Part shown: piece after piece, positions 1 through 5,946 of the stretch
How the letters are laid out: every line of letters starts with the position of its first letter
Numbering within the stretch: the first letter of the stretch is position 1
From: Thioalkalivibrio sp.
Lineage (GTDB): Bacteria; Pseudomonadota; Gammaproteobacteria; Ectothiorhodospirales; Ectothiorhodospiraceae
Reading direction: 5' to 3'
Assembly: GCA_007120155.1 (NCBI GenBank)
Contig: SKOF01000093.1
Span: forward strand, 1-21,376
DNA: 21,376 bases
Program-made: the position numbers and the translations under genes
The notes under the pieces: model-generated
What the model saw: the letters and a program-made list of their open reading frames with translations, nothing else
Databases searched by the model: none
Told to the model about the DNA's origin: nothing

Positions 1-1512
1 CGACCGGAGGAGATCAAGGGACTGACCCTACGGGATATTCACCCGGAGAGCTTCGTGGCGCATGCGGAACGCGCCTTCGCGCACCTCGCCGAGAATCAGG
101 GTGGTCTGTCGGAGAATGTCCCGATGACACGCAAGGACGGCAGTATCTTCTACGCCGACATCACCGTGGCGCCCATCGAGATCGGGGCAAAGCGCTACCT
201 GGCCGGCTTCTTCAGGGACATCACGGAGCGCAAGCTGGCGGAGCAGCTGGTCAGGGACAGGGAGGCCGACTTCACGGCCATCGTCGAACATTCGCCCATC
301 GCCATGCTCGTGAGCGTGGGAGACGGTGCGGATGACAGAATCATGGTGATGAACCAGGCGACTTCCGAAATGCTGGGGTACACGCTGGATGACATTCCTG
401 ATCTGGAACACTGGTGGATACGCGCCTATCCGGACGAGAAGTACCGGGAAGAGGTCCGCGCCGAATGGACGAGACGGACCGCAAGTGCCATTGAACGCGT
501 GGGCAGTATCGAACCGATGGAAACCACGGTCACCTGCAAGGACGGGACGACACGCTACGTCAGGTTCTCCTTCGCGTCCATCGGCGACAGGCACATCATG
601 ACGGGTGAAGACCTGACCGCACGCAGACAGGCCGAGATAGCCCTGCGCGAGAGCGAGGCGCGCTACCGGAACATATTCAATGCCGTCTATGACGTCATCT
701 ATACGATCGAACCGGATGGAACCTTGTCGTCCATCAGTCCGTCCGCCGAGCGGATGACCGGGTGGCGGCCGGAGGAGTGGATAGGGAAACATTTCGCGCC
801 GGTCGTCCACCCCGACGATCAGCCCAAAGTACAGGAGATCCTTGACCGGTTGTTTGCCGGTGAGAGTTATCCCGGGGCGGAGATACGCATCGTGACGAAA
901 TCCGGCGCATACCTGGATACCGAGTTCAGGGCCGCCACGCACGAACGCGACGGATCCTCGGTGGTGGTGGGTGTGCTCCGGGATATCTCCGCGCGCAAGC
1001 GGGCGGAAGCGCAAGCCGAGCGCCTCGCGACAACCGATGAACTCACAGGCATTACAAACCGCCGGGAGTTCACCCGGATACTGAACAGCGAACTGGATCG
1101 TGCAAGGCGATATGGCGCGCCCCTGTCGCTGATCATGTATGACCTTGACCACTTCAAACGGGTGAACGATTCGTTCGGTCATGACGTGGGCGATCACGTG
1201 TTGCAGGAGGTCGCCCGCCTGGTCAACGAGAACATCCGCAGCGTGGATACGGCGGGTCGGTGGGGCGGCGAGGAGTTCATGGTCCTCATGCCACAGACGG
1301 TTGCAGCCTCGGCAAGGACTGCGGCGGAAAAGCTGCGCCAGGCCATTGCGCAGCACCGGTTTGCGGAGGCCGGCACCGTCACGGCAAGTTTCGGCGTCGC
1401 GCTGCTTACACCGCAGGACGATCGTGACTCGCTGCTCAAGAAGGCGGATCAGGCGCTCTATCAGGCAAAGGCGCGCGGGCGAAACCGGGTCGAGATCATG
1501 TGCGAAGCGTAG
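1..1512 (+). CDS. Multi-PAS diguanylate cyclase (GGDEF), 5'-truncated by the window edge
   Basis: Cytoplasmic or membrane-linked sensor that makes cyclic-di-GMP from two GTP. The frame is open from base 1, so the true start lies outside the window and the visible 503 residues are the C-terminal part. In order: the end of one PAS domain (about residues 1-80, ending FFRDITERK), a second PAS (about 88-205), a third PAS (about 218-335, ending VLRDISARK), then a GGDEF domain from about residue 344. The active-site loop is GGEEF (422-426), a catalytically competent variant. An RSVD sequence (413-416) lies exactly five residues before it, the position of the RxxD inhibitory c-di-GMP site, so product feedback is likely. 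No EAL domain follows. The stop codon lies inside the 3' end of the convergent symporter gene. The PAS ligands cannot be read from sequence. C-di-GMP often controls adhesion, so a link to the Tad pilus is conceivable but not shown. Confidence 0.93.
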   Translation, partial: RPEEIKGLTLRDIHPESFVAHAERAFAHLAENQGGLSENVPMTRKDGSIFYADITVAPIEIGAKRYLAGFFRDITERKLAEQLVRDREADFTAIVEHSPIAMLVSVGDGADDRIMVMNQATSEMLGYTLDDIPDLEHWWIRAYPDEKYREEVRAEWTRRTASAIERVGSIEPMETTVTCKDGTTRYVRFSFASIGDRHIMTGEDLTARRQAEIALRESEARYRNIFNAVYDVIYTIEPDGTLSSISPSAERMTGWRPEEWIGKHFAPVVHPDDQPKVQEILDRLFAGESYPGAEIRIVTKSGAYLDTEFRAATHERDGSSVVVGVLRDISARKRAEAQAERLATTDELTGITNRREFTRILNSELDRARRYGAPLSLIMYDLDHFKRVNDSFGHDVGDHVLQEVARLVNENIRSVDTAGRWGGEEFMVLMPQTVAASARTAAEKLRQAIAQHRFAEAGTVTASFGVALLTPQDDRDSLLKKADQALYQAKARGRNRVEIMCEA

Positions 1513-2974
1513 ACGACCCCGGGCGGCCGCGCCCGAACGCCACCAGCCCGAACACCAGCCATCCCGCCATGAGCACGGCACAGCCCAGGAGCACGGGCAG
1601 GGCGCCGAAATGGTAGATCAGGGGCAGGGACAGGGCGGTGAACAATCCGCCGCCCACCACCGGCTCGAACAGGAGCTGCTTGTAGCCGAAGCTCTCCATG
1701 GCGCCGGACTTGTTGTCCGGGTCGGCCATGCGCACCAGCAGCAGGCCGATCACGGTCATGCCGATACCCTGGCCGAAGTTGGCCAGCCCCATAGGGAACC
1801 AGTCCTTCGGGAACATGCGCGGCGCCAGCACCAGGAAGCCGAACAGGGCCCAGGCGATGCCCGCCGCGGCCAGGATCAGGAAGGTCCAGATGTGGTTGCC
1901 CACGGCCTCCAGCGACAGGGTCGCAAGTGCCGAGACGATGAGTACGTCCAGCGCCGCGCCGGAGATTCGGTTGATCAGACGCCGATCCAGAGAGCGGGCA
2001 TGCCCCAGACGCATGAGCGTCACCTGCACCAGCACGCCGCCCACCATGGCAAGGGGAAACAGTGGGATGTGTTCCAGCAGCGCGAGGCCGTCGCCACCCG
2101 CGTTCCAAGTGAGCGATTCGATCCATATGAGTCCCTGCAGGATCAGCCAGCCGATGGCGATGGCCAAGGCGAAGAAGCCCAGGTGAATGGACAGAGGGTC
2201 GATGGAGCGCGCCCGGGCAAAGCGGGGAACGGACTCACGCTCGTCATGCTCGCTGAAGCGATCCGTATCGATCTCGCCGGCTTCCTCGATCTTCAGGCGC
2301 CCGGAGCGCACGCCCCAGTTGACCAGCAGCGTGCCGAGCAGCACCCCGGCCACCACGCCCACCGTGGCGAGTCCCAACGCGAGATCCGCGCCGCTCTCGA
2401 AACCCAGTTCCCGAAAGGTATCGGCAAGGCCTGCCGCCGTGCCGTGTCCGCCCTCGAAACCGATCTCGATCAGTGCGCCGGCCATGGGGCTGACACCGAA
2501 CACCGGGGTGAGCAGCAGCAGCGCCAGGGAAAGGCCGATCACGTACTGGCCCCAGGCGAGCGTCTGGCCGTGGGCGACCATGGGACCCGCCCGGCGCCAG
2601 ATGGCCCGGGGACCCGGGATGGTCTTGCCCAGGAACAGTCCGGCGAACACCACGCTGATGAGAAGCCCGGGCAGTCCGGACCAGACCTCCAGGGTGGTGG
2701 CCGGAATCAATCCGCCGGCGAATCGCGCCGCATCTCCGGAGACGAGGGACACCGCGGCGCCGGACACCTGCGGTCCGAGGAGCAGTCCCAGCGCACCGCC
2801 CAGAATCGCACTCGGGAGGAAAAGCTTGTCGAACAGGGCCACGCGGACGCGCAGCCACTTGCCCGCAAGCATCAGGAGACCCAGCAACACCATGGCCACG
2901 AACAACTGATCCAGTTGATCCAGTGTCAAGGCGAGCTCCCGGTTGTGCTGTACGAAAGGCGGGCATGCAGCCAT
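1496..2974 (-). CDS. gltS: Sodium/glutamate symporter, GltS family
   Basis: Inner-membrane transporter predicted to import glutamate with sodium. The 492-residue protein has many hydrophobic segments and the hallmark GGHGTAAG (residues 175-182), followed by a second conserved stretch (DLALGLATVGVVAG). Classical GltS is about 400 residues; the extra length is mainly a charged cytoplasmic loop (about 224-260) and the C-terminal part. The ATG at 2974 is used here. A TTG at 2929 is preceded by GGGAG at good spacing and would give an N-terminus (TLDQLDQLF) more like the family, so the first 15 residues may not be translated. The gene converges on the diguanylate cyclase and overlaps its end by 17 bp. 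It lies downstream of the rhodanese gene on the same strand but is separated by a hairpin and an AT-rich leader, so it probably has its own promoter. Substrate specificity is inferred from the family only. Confidence 0.9.
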   Translation of the reverse strand: MAACPPFVQHNRELALTLDQLDQLFVAMVLLGLLMLAGKWLRVRVALFDKLFLPSAILGGALGLLLGPQVSGAAVSLVSGDAARFAGGLIPATTLEVWSGLPGLLISVVFAGLFLGKTIPGPRAIWRRAGPMVAHGQTLAWGQYVIGLSLALLLLTPVFGVSPMAGALIEIGFEGGHGTAAGLADTFRELGFESGADLALGLATVGVVAGVLLGTLLVNWGVRSGRLKIEEAGEIDTDRFSEHDERESVPRFARARSIDPLSIHLGFFALAIAIGWLILQGLIWIESLTWNAGGDGLALLEHIPLFPLAMVGGVLVQVTLMRLGHARSLDRRLINRISGAALDVLIVSALATLSLEAVGNHIWTFLILAAAGIAWALFGFLVLAPRMFPKDWFPMGLANFGQGIGMTVIGLLLVRMADPDNKSGAMESFGYKQLLFEPVVGGGLFTALSLPLIYHFGALPVLLGCAVLMAGWLVFGLVAFGRGRPGSSTLRT

Positions 2975-3019
2975 ATCCGCGGCTTCTTACCCTAACATGG
3001 ATTCAGATCATCTGGTTCG

Positions 3020-3059
3020 CATAATGTATATTATGGTAAAACCCGGATCGGCCCGTCAG
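3020..3059 (-). promoter_or_regulatory. Candidate sigma-70-type promoter with palindrome for gltS
   Basis: Read on the minus strand, CTGACG (3059-3054) and CATAAT (3035-3030) lie 18 bp apart and resemble -35 and -10 boxes upstream of the gltS start. The -10 box is one arm of a perfect palindrome, CATAAT-GTAT-ATTATG (3020-3035), which could also be an operator. The segment is much more AT-rich than its surroundings. This is a visual match only. Confidence 0.35.
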
Positions 3060-3186
3060 GTGCGTGTGAGGGGCCCCCTTCCGAATATGCGGGTTATCCG
3101 GCTAAATATGATTCATTACATTAGAAATATGAAATATCATACTGATAAATAGTAAAATAACGGGTTCTGTTTTCAGGAAGGTGCAA

Positions 3187-3210
3187 GCCTCCAGCCACAT
3201 GGCTGGAGGC
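3187..3210 (-). terminator. Hairpin terminator after the rhodanese gene
   Basis: A perfect 10-bp stem (GCCTCCAGCC / GGCTGGAGGC) with a 4-base loop lies 51 bp past the stop codon of the minus-strand rhodanese gene. On that strand it is followed by TTGCACCTTCC, which is pyrimidine-rich but not a clean U-tract, so termination may be partial. It separates the rhodanese unit from gltS. Confidence 0.55.
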
Positions 3211-3261
3211 GATGCAACGGGTGGTGTTGCGTGTTGAGGGAGGTACCAAGGTCGGGCTCTG

Positions 3262-4005
3262 TTACCACTTCCCCACTTCGCTGATATCCGGAATGACGAC
3301 CGTCAGGCCGAGCATCTGCCAGTTCTGCATGCCGCCGCGATAGGCGTGCAGTTTCTCCGGTGGATAGCCCAGGGCGATCAGTGCCTTCATGGCCCGGGGG
3401 GACTGGTCGCACCATGGTCCGTTGCACCACAGCGCAAGTTCCTTGGCCTCACTGAAGTCCCAGGCGCCCTGCTCCGAGGCCTCGGCGGAGCCGACAAGGT
3501 GCCGGATTCTGGCCCGGAAGCCATCCCACCACGAGGCGGTGCCCTCGCTGACCGGCTTGGCCCCCAGGCGCATGAGCAGGTCACGCAGCGCTTCTGACTC
3601 GGGATCCTCCTCGAACCGCATAAAGGGAATGCTGATCGAACCCGGAATCGTGCCCCGTTCGAAGAAGCTGGAGGTGCGGGCATCGATCAGGAGCCCTCGA
3701 CCGGATTCCACCCTGGTGCGAAGGAAGTCGAAGAGTTCCAGTTCACCCATCGGGTTGACCCCGGGCGCAGGCGTGACCGGCGTGATACAGAACGGCGGAC
3801 AATGCCGGGATGTCCTGGCGTATCCGCCGGACAGTTCATGTTGCTCATCCTGGATTCTCTGCACCCGAACCAGACGGTCGTTGTGCATCACATAGATGTA
3901 TGGCCTTTCTGCGGTGATCCGGACTTCTGCCTCGGCCGTCTCTGCCCCGATACCCAGGGCCAGCAGAACGATGATCGGCGAAAAGTGCTTCAGGAGTGGC
4001 TTCAT
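3262..4005 (-). CDS. Periplasmic rhodanese-like protein with CPPFC and CNGPWC motifs
   Basis: Predicted exported sulfurtransferase-fold protein of 247 residues. The start at 4005 is chosen because AGAGGA stands 7 bp before this ATG and the next 26 residues form a typical signal peptide (MKPLLKHFSP..., ending AETAEA). An in-frame ATG further upstream (4167) would add 54 arginine-rich residues of no recognisable type. The rhodanese domain covers about residues 85-240: LLIDARTSSFF near 105-115, GTIPGSISIPF near 118-128, and the active-site loop CNGPWCDQS at 194-202, where Cys194 occupies the catalytic position. The loop has a second cysteine (Cys199), and a further pair, CPPFC, sits at 69-73. 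These could form disulfides or a thiol relay in the periplasm. The gene follows a small secreted protein gene on the same strand by 40 bp, so they are probably co-transcribed. Substrate is unknown; handling of sulfane sulfur or a redox role are both possible. Confidence 0.82.
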   Translation of the reverse strand: MKPLLKHFSPIIVLLALGIGAETAEAEVRITAERPYIYVMHNDRLVRVQRIQDEQHELSGGYARTSRHCPPFCITPVTPAPGVNPMGELELFDFLRTRVESGRGLLIDARTSSFFERGTIPGSISIPFMRFEEDPESEALRDLLMRLGAKPVSEGTASWWDGFRARIRHLVGSAEASEQGAWDFSEAKELALWCNGPWCDQSPRAMKALIALGYPPEKLHAYRGGMQNWQMLGLTVVIPDISEVGKW

Positions 4006-4045
4006 ATGGAGATCCTCTGAACGTGCTTTGTCCCTTGTTCGGCGG

Positions 4046-4441
4046 TCACATGGAGAACGCCGCTTTCCTTCGTATGACGGATATGCGGTTATCGTTCTGA
4101 TATTCGCGGTAGACCGCGTCCTTGGCCTCTTTCGACAAACTTTGAAAGATGATGTTGGTTCCGGCAAAACGCTGATTGAGTTCCTGCTCGAACTCTTCCC
4201 TGGTCAGCCCGGGAGTCACATACCTGCGCTCCATCACGGCCTCGGACCTGGATCCGTCGGATCTGTCGAGGGGTGCCGCGTTGTCCAGATGCTTGATTGA
4301 TCCGGCTTCTTGCTCGAGTGCCTCGAGATATGCGTCAGCGCCCCCATGGGCGAGCATGGGACCCATGAGGACCCACGGGATCACAACCGCCGTGACGTAC
4401 CGGGACATCCTCCCGGCAGCAAACCTCTTGTGTATCTTCAT
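4046..4441 (-). CDS. Small secreted protein of unknown function
   Basis: I do not recognise a named family. From the ATG at 4441 the product is 131 residues. A basic start (MKIHKRFAAGRMSR) is followed by a hydrophobic stretch ending near LMGPMLAHGG, consistent with a signal peptide or N-terminal anchor. The mature part has no cysteine. It carries an acidic helix (YLEALEQEAG) and a C-terminal region with TREEFEQELNQRF, SLSKEAKDAVYREY and NRISVIRRK, which looks helical and conserved rather than random. A start at 4453 is possible but leaves no room for a ribosome-binding site, whereas GGGGG lies about 12 bp before 4441. A longer reading from 4663 would run through the FNR-like palindrome and low-complexity sequence and is unlikely. 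It sits 40 bp upstream of the periplasmic rhodanese gene, so the two may work together outside the cytoplasm. Confidence 0.68.
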   Translation of the reverse strand: MKIHKRFAAGRMSRYVTAVVIPWVLMGPMLAHGGADAYLEALEQEAGSIKHLDNAAPLDRSDGSRSEAVMERRYVTPGLTREEFEQELNQRFAGTNIIFQSLSKEAKDAVYREYQNDNRISVIRRKAAFSM

Positions 4442-4642
4442 CGTTTTCAGCATCCCCCGCCCGGACGACAGCCCCCGCCAACGACCGGCCACTGCCCTTA
4501 CCGGCACCGTCGAGTTGCGGAGAACTCCCCGCCGCCTGTTCCATTGCCCTGTGCTCTGTGCCCCGCGTCCACCCGCCCAACCTGTTGTCGGGCCCCATGT
4601 CCAGGGTGTGTATCGCACATTCCTATACAAACGAAGTGGTTC

Positions 4643-4662
4643 TGATTGACCTGGGTCAATCA
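4643..4662. promoter_or_regulatory. FNR/ANR-like palindrome (TTGAC-N4-GTCAA)
   Basis: A perfect 9-bp inverted repeat with a 2-bp centre holds TTGACCTGGGTCAA. This matches the FNR/ANR/DNR-type consensus TTGAT-N4-ATCAA at four of five positions in each half with the correct spacing. On the minus strand TATAGG (4627-4622) lies about 28 bp from its centre, close to but not exactly the class II activator geometry. Its most likely target is therefore the minus-strand secreted protein/rhodanese pair, with a leader of about 170 nt. A role toward flp is less likely because of the 440-bp distance. Confidence 0.45.
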
Positions 4663-4684
4663 ACCGAAACGGCCCGGGACAAGC

Positions 4685-4726
4685 GGTGTCGATTCAGGGG
4701 ACAGGCGGTAGCTGAAATGCGACACC
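4685..4726. repeat. Imperfect stem-loop, 7 + 6 bp arms
   Basis: GGTGTCG (4685-4691) pairs perfectly with CGACACC (4720-4726). The adjoining ATTCAG and CTGAAAT extend the stem with one bulged base, leaving a loop of about 14 bases. No U-tract follows on either strand, so a simple terminator is unlikely. It may be an RNA structure or a protein-binding inverted repeat; function unknown. Confidence 0.4.
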
Positions 4727-4800
4727 CTGTTCGCCGCCGCCGCGATCCCCGGGGTGATGGTCCGGCCGGGCAACGGCACCACCTACGACTCAACCTGAAC

Positions 4801-4819
4801 CGTCAGGCCACCCCTGACG
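4801..4819. repeat. Perfect 7-bp hairpin
   Basis: CGTCAGG and CCTGACG form a perfect 7-bp stem around a 5-base loop (CCACC). There is no U-tract after it on either strand. It lies in the gene-free region between the divergent secreted-protein gene and flp. Confidence 0.4.
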
Positions 4820-4959
4820 AGTGTCCGGATCAGGCGGCCCCTCGCTGATTCCAATTCATTCCAGGCAGCACAGTTCAATCAGTACAGAAGGCCCATCCGA
4901 ACGCAGTGCCCCACTTCCCTTCCTGCTGCCTCCCTCCCTCATCCTCCCCCGGAGGCTCC

Positions 4960-4988
4960 CTGCAAGATAGTTCCACTGTGCTGCAAGA
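4960..4988. repeat. Direct repeat CTGCAAGA x2, possible activator sites
   Basis: Two identical 8-bp copies start 21 bp apart, about two helical turns, and lie 115-145 bp upstream of the flp start codon. Phased direct repeats in this position are typical of activator sites, including those of AraC-type proteins. The repeat is short enough to arise by chance. Confidence 0.25.
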
Positions 4989-5103
4989 AACTCCTAGCGA
5001 GGACATGGCGTGCGGCCGACAGTTACACAAGGGGGATTTCCCCGTGGGGCTGACGGCACATGTCCGTCGGGACCGAACGATCTTTTCTGTGGAGGCGAGA
5101 GCC

Positions 5104-5286
5104 ATGAACAAGCTTGTTACTGGTATGAAGCGTTTTCTCCGCGAGGAAGAAGGCACGGAAGTCGTGGAGTGGGCCCTGGTTGCCGGGCTCGTTATAGCCG
5201 TGGGTGCTTTGATATTCACGGGTATCGGTGCGGCAGTGGCGGAGCACTTGGGTAACCTCCTGGCCGTACTTGGCGGCGGGGAGTGA
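5104..5286 (+). CDS. flp: Flp-type major pilin (type IVb/Tad prepilin)
   Basis: Major subunit of the Tad pilus: an inner-membrane prepilin matured by TadV and assembled into adhesive fibres. It has 60 residues, the small size usual for Flp. A short basic leader (MNKLVTGMKRFLREEEG) ends at Gly17, the expected cleavage site. The mature start TEVVEWALV has the essential Glu at +5, but Trp replaces the usual Tyr at +6 of the Flp G/xxxxEY motif. A single hydrophobic helix (about 23-40) follows, then a short C-terminus ending LGGGE. The ATG at 5104 is preceded by GGAGG at 8-bp spacing. It is the first gene of the Tad operon, followed by an 80-bp gap with a possible attenuator before tadV. The mature pilin would be 43 residues. 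Confidence 0.93.
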   Translation: MNKLVTGMKRFLREEEGTEVVEWALVAGLVIAVGALIFTGIGAAVAEHLGNLLAVLGGGE

Positions 5287-5320
5287 TAACCGCCTGGACC
5301 AGGAAGGCCCGCTGCACTGC

Positions 5321-5345
5321 AACCGCCTCTTGTGGTTTTCCTCTT
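5321..5345 (+). terminator. Possible partial terminator (attenuator) between flp and tadV
   Basis: AACCGC (5321-5326) and GTGGTT (5332-5337) form a 6-bp stem with one G-T wobble and a CTCTT loop, followed by TTCCTCTT. The stem is weak, so read-through would be substantial. Partial termination here would yield more pilin transcript than machinery transcript. Confidence 0.3.
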
Positions 5346-5366
5346 CAGTAAGTGGAGACCGGACTG

Positions 5367-5942
5367 ATGCCTGCCGGGGTCGATGCTGCCCATATCGTGC
5401 TGCCCGCGATGCTTCTCGGGGTGGTGTGGATCGCGCTTGTCATCGACCTGTGTCAGCACCGTGTTCCCAACGTCCTGACATTCGGTGCAGCGACGGCCGG
5501 GATCACCCTGCAATCGGCACTCGGAGGCGCCGCCGGCCTGCTCACGGCCCTGGCGGGGCTGGGTGTCGGTCTGGTCATCCTGCTTCCGGGGTACCTGGCA
5601 CGCGCCACCGGTGCCGGTGACCTCAAGCTGATGGCGGCTGCCGGCACGCTTCTTGGCCCCTATTGGGTACTGGTGGCCGGGATCGTCAGCATCCTTGTCG
5701 GCGCCCTGATTGCGGCAGCATATGCCGCATTCACGCTGTTCTCGAGCACCGGCCCGGCCCCCTGGCCACGTTACGGCCTCATGCTCAAGACCCTGGTGAC
5801 CACGGGGCGGATGTCCTACGTGGCGCCCGCGGAGGGCGAGATCATGGGCCGGAAACTTCCCTTTGCCGTGTCCATCGCGCTGGGCACGACGTTGACCCTG
5901 GTGCTGTGGTGGCCGGACCTGAACGCGCGCTGGGCGGGGTGA
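5367..5942 (+). CDS. tadV: Prepilin peptidase TadV/CpaA
   Basis: Inner-membrane aspartic protease (A24 family) that removes the leader of Flp and TadE-type prepilins. The 191-residue polytopic protein lacks the N-terminal methylase domain of PilD-like enzymes, as usual for TadV/CpaA. The two catalytic aspartates are visible: Asp27 in DLCQHRVPN, and Asp85 in GAGD (82-85). Hydrophobic segments cover most of residues 8-125 and about 165-182. The ATG at 5367 is preferred over a GTG at 5352, because GGAG sits about 9 bp before the ATG and overlaps the GTG region. It lies 80 bp after flp and 4 bp before the AAA+ ATPase gene, so the latter two are probably translationally linked. Confidence 0.92.
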   Translation: MPAGVDAAHIVLPAMLLGVVWIALVIDLCQHRVPNVLTFGAATAGITLQSALGGAAGLLTALAGLGVGLVILLPGYLARATGAGDLKLMAAAGTLLGPYWVLVAGIVSILVGALIAAAYAAFTLFSSTGPAPWPRYGLMLKTLVTTGRMSYVAPAEGEIMGRKLPFAVSIALGTTLTLVLWWPDLNARWAG

Positions 5943-5946
5943 TGGG

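Larger units (their letters stand above)
4664..5103. other. Gene-free, structured region upstream of the Tad operon
   Basis: No convincing gene is present in this 440-bp stretch. It holds two stem-loops (4685-4726 and 4801-4819), a pyrimidine-rich tract (about 4914-4950), and a direct repeat CTGCAAGA (4960-4967 and 4981-4988). A GGGGG/CCCC/GGGG cluster (5031-5049) could form two alternative short hairpins, and a small GACGG/CCGTC hairpin (5052-5068) follows. GGAGG at 5091-5095 is the flp ribosome-binding site. The Tad operon promoter must lie here or further upstream, but I could not identify a clear -35/-10 or -24/-12 pair. Confidence 0.5.

Noticed and set aside
28..1581. 517-codon minus-strand frame
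   Set aside because: Antisense to the PAS-GGDEF protein, which shows clear domains and motifs.
1181..2995. 604-codon plus-strand frame spanning the cyclase end and gltS
   Set aside because: It overlaps two well-supported genes. Its Gln/His/Arg-rich sequence without domains is a typical shadow.
2943..3152. 69-codon plus-strand frame in the gltS leader
   Set aside because: It has no clear ribosome-binding site and the translation is random-looking; the region is better explained as regulatory DNA.
4442..4663. Upstream extension of the small secreted protein to an ATG at 4663
   Set aside because: The added residues are Arg/Gly/Trp-rich, would precede a normal signal peptide, and would run through the FNR-like palindrome.
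4712..4798. Short peptide-like frame reading LKCDTLFAAAAIPGVMV...
   Set aside because: It looks protein-like but has no start codon, follows an in-frame stop, and is only 28 residues. It could be a gene remnant but cannot be supported.
4914..4950. Pyrimidine-rich tract considered as a terminator or repeat array
   Set aside because: It has no regular repeat unit and no stem before it; noted only as part of the gene-free region.
4951..5090. Search for a sigma-54 (-24/-12) promoter before flp
   Set aside because: No GG-N10-GC pair with the expected TGGCAC and TTGC context was found; the nearest candidate has the wrong spacing.
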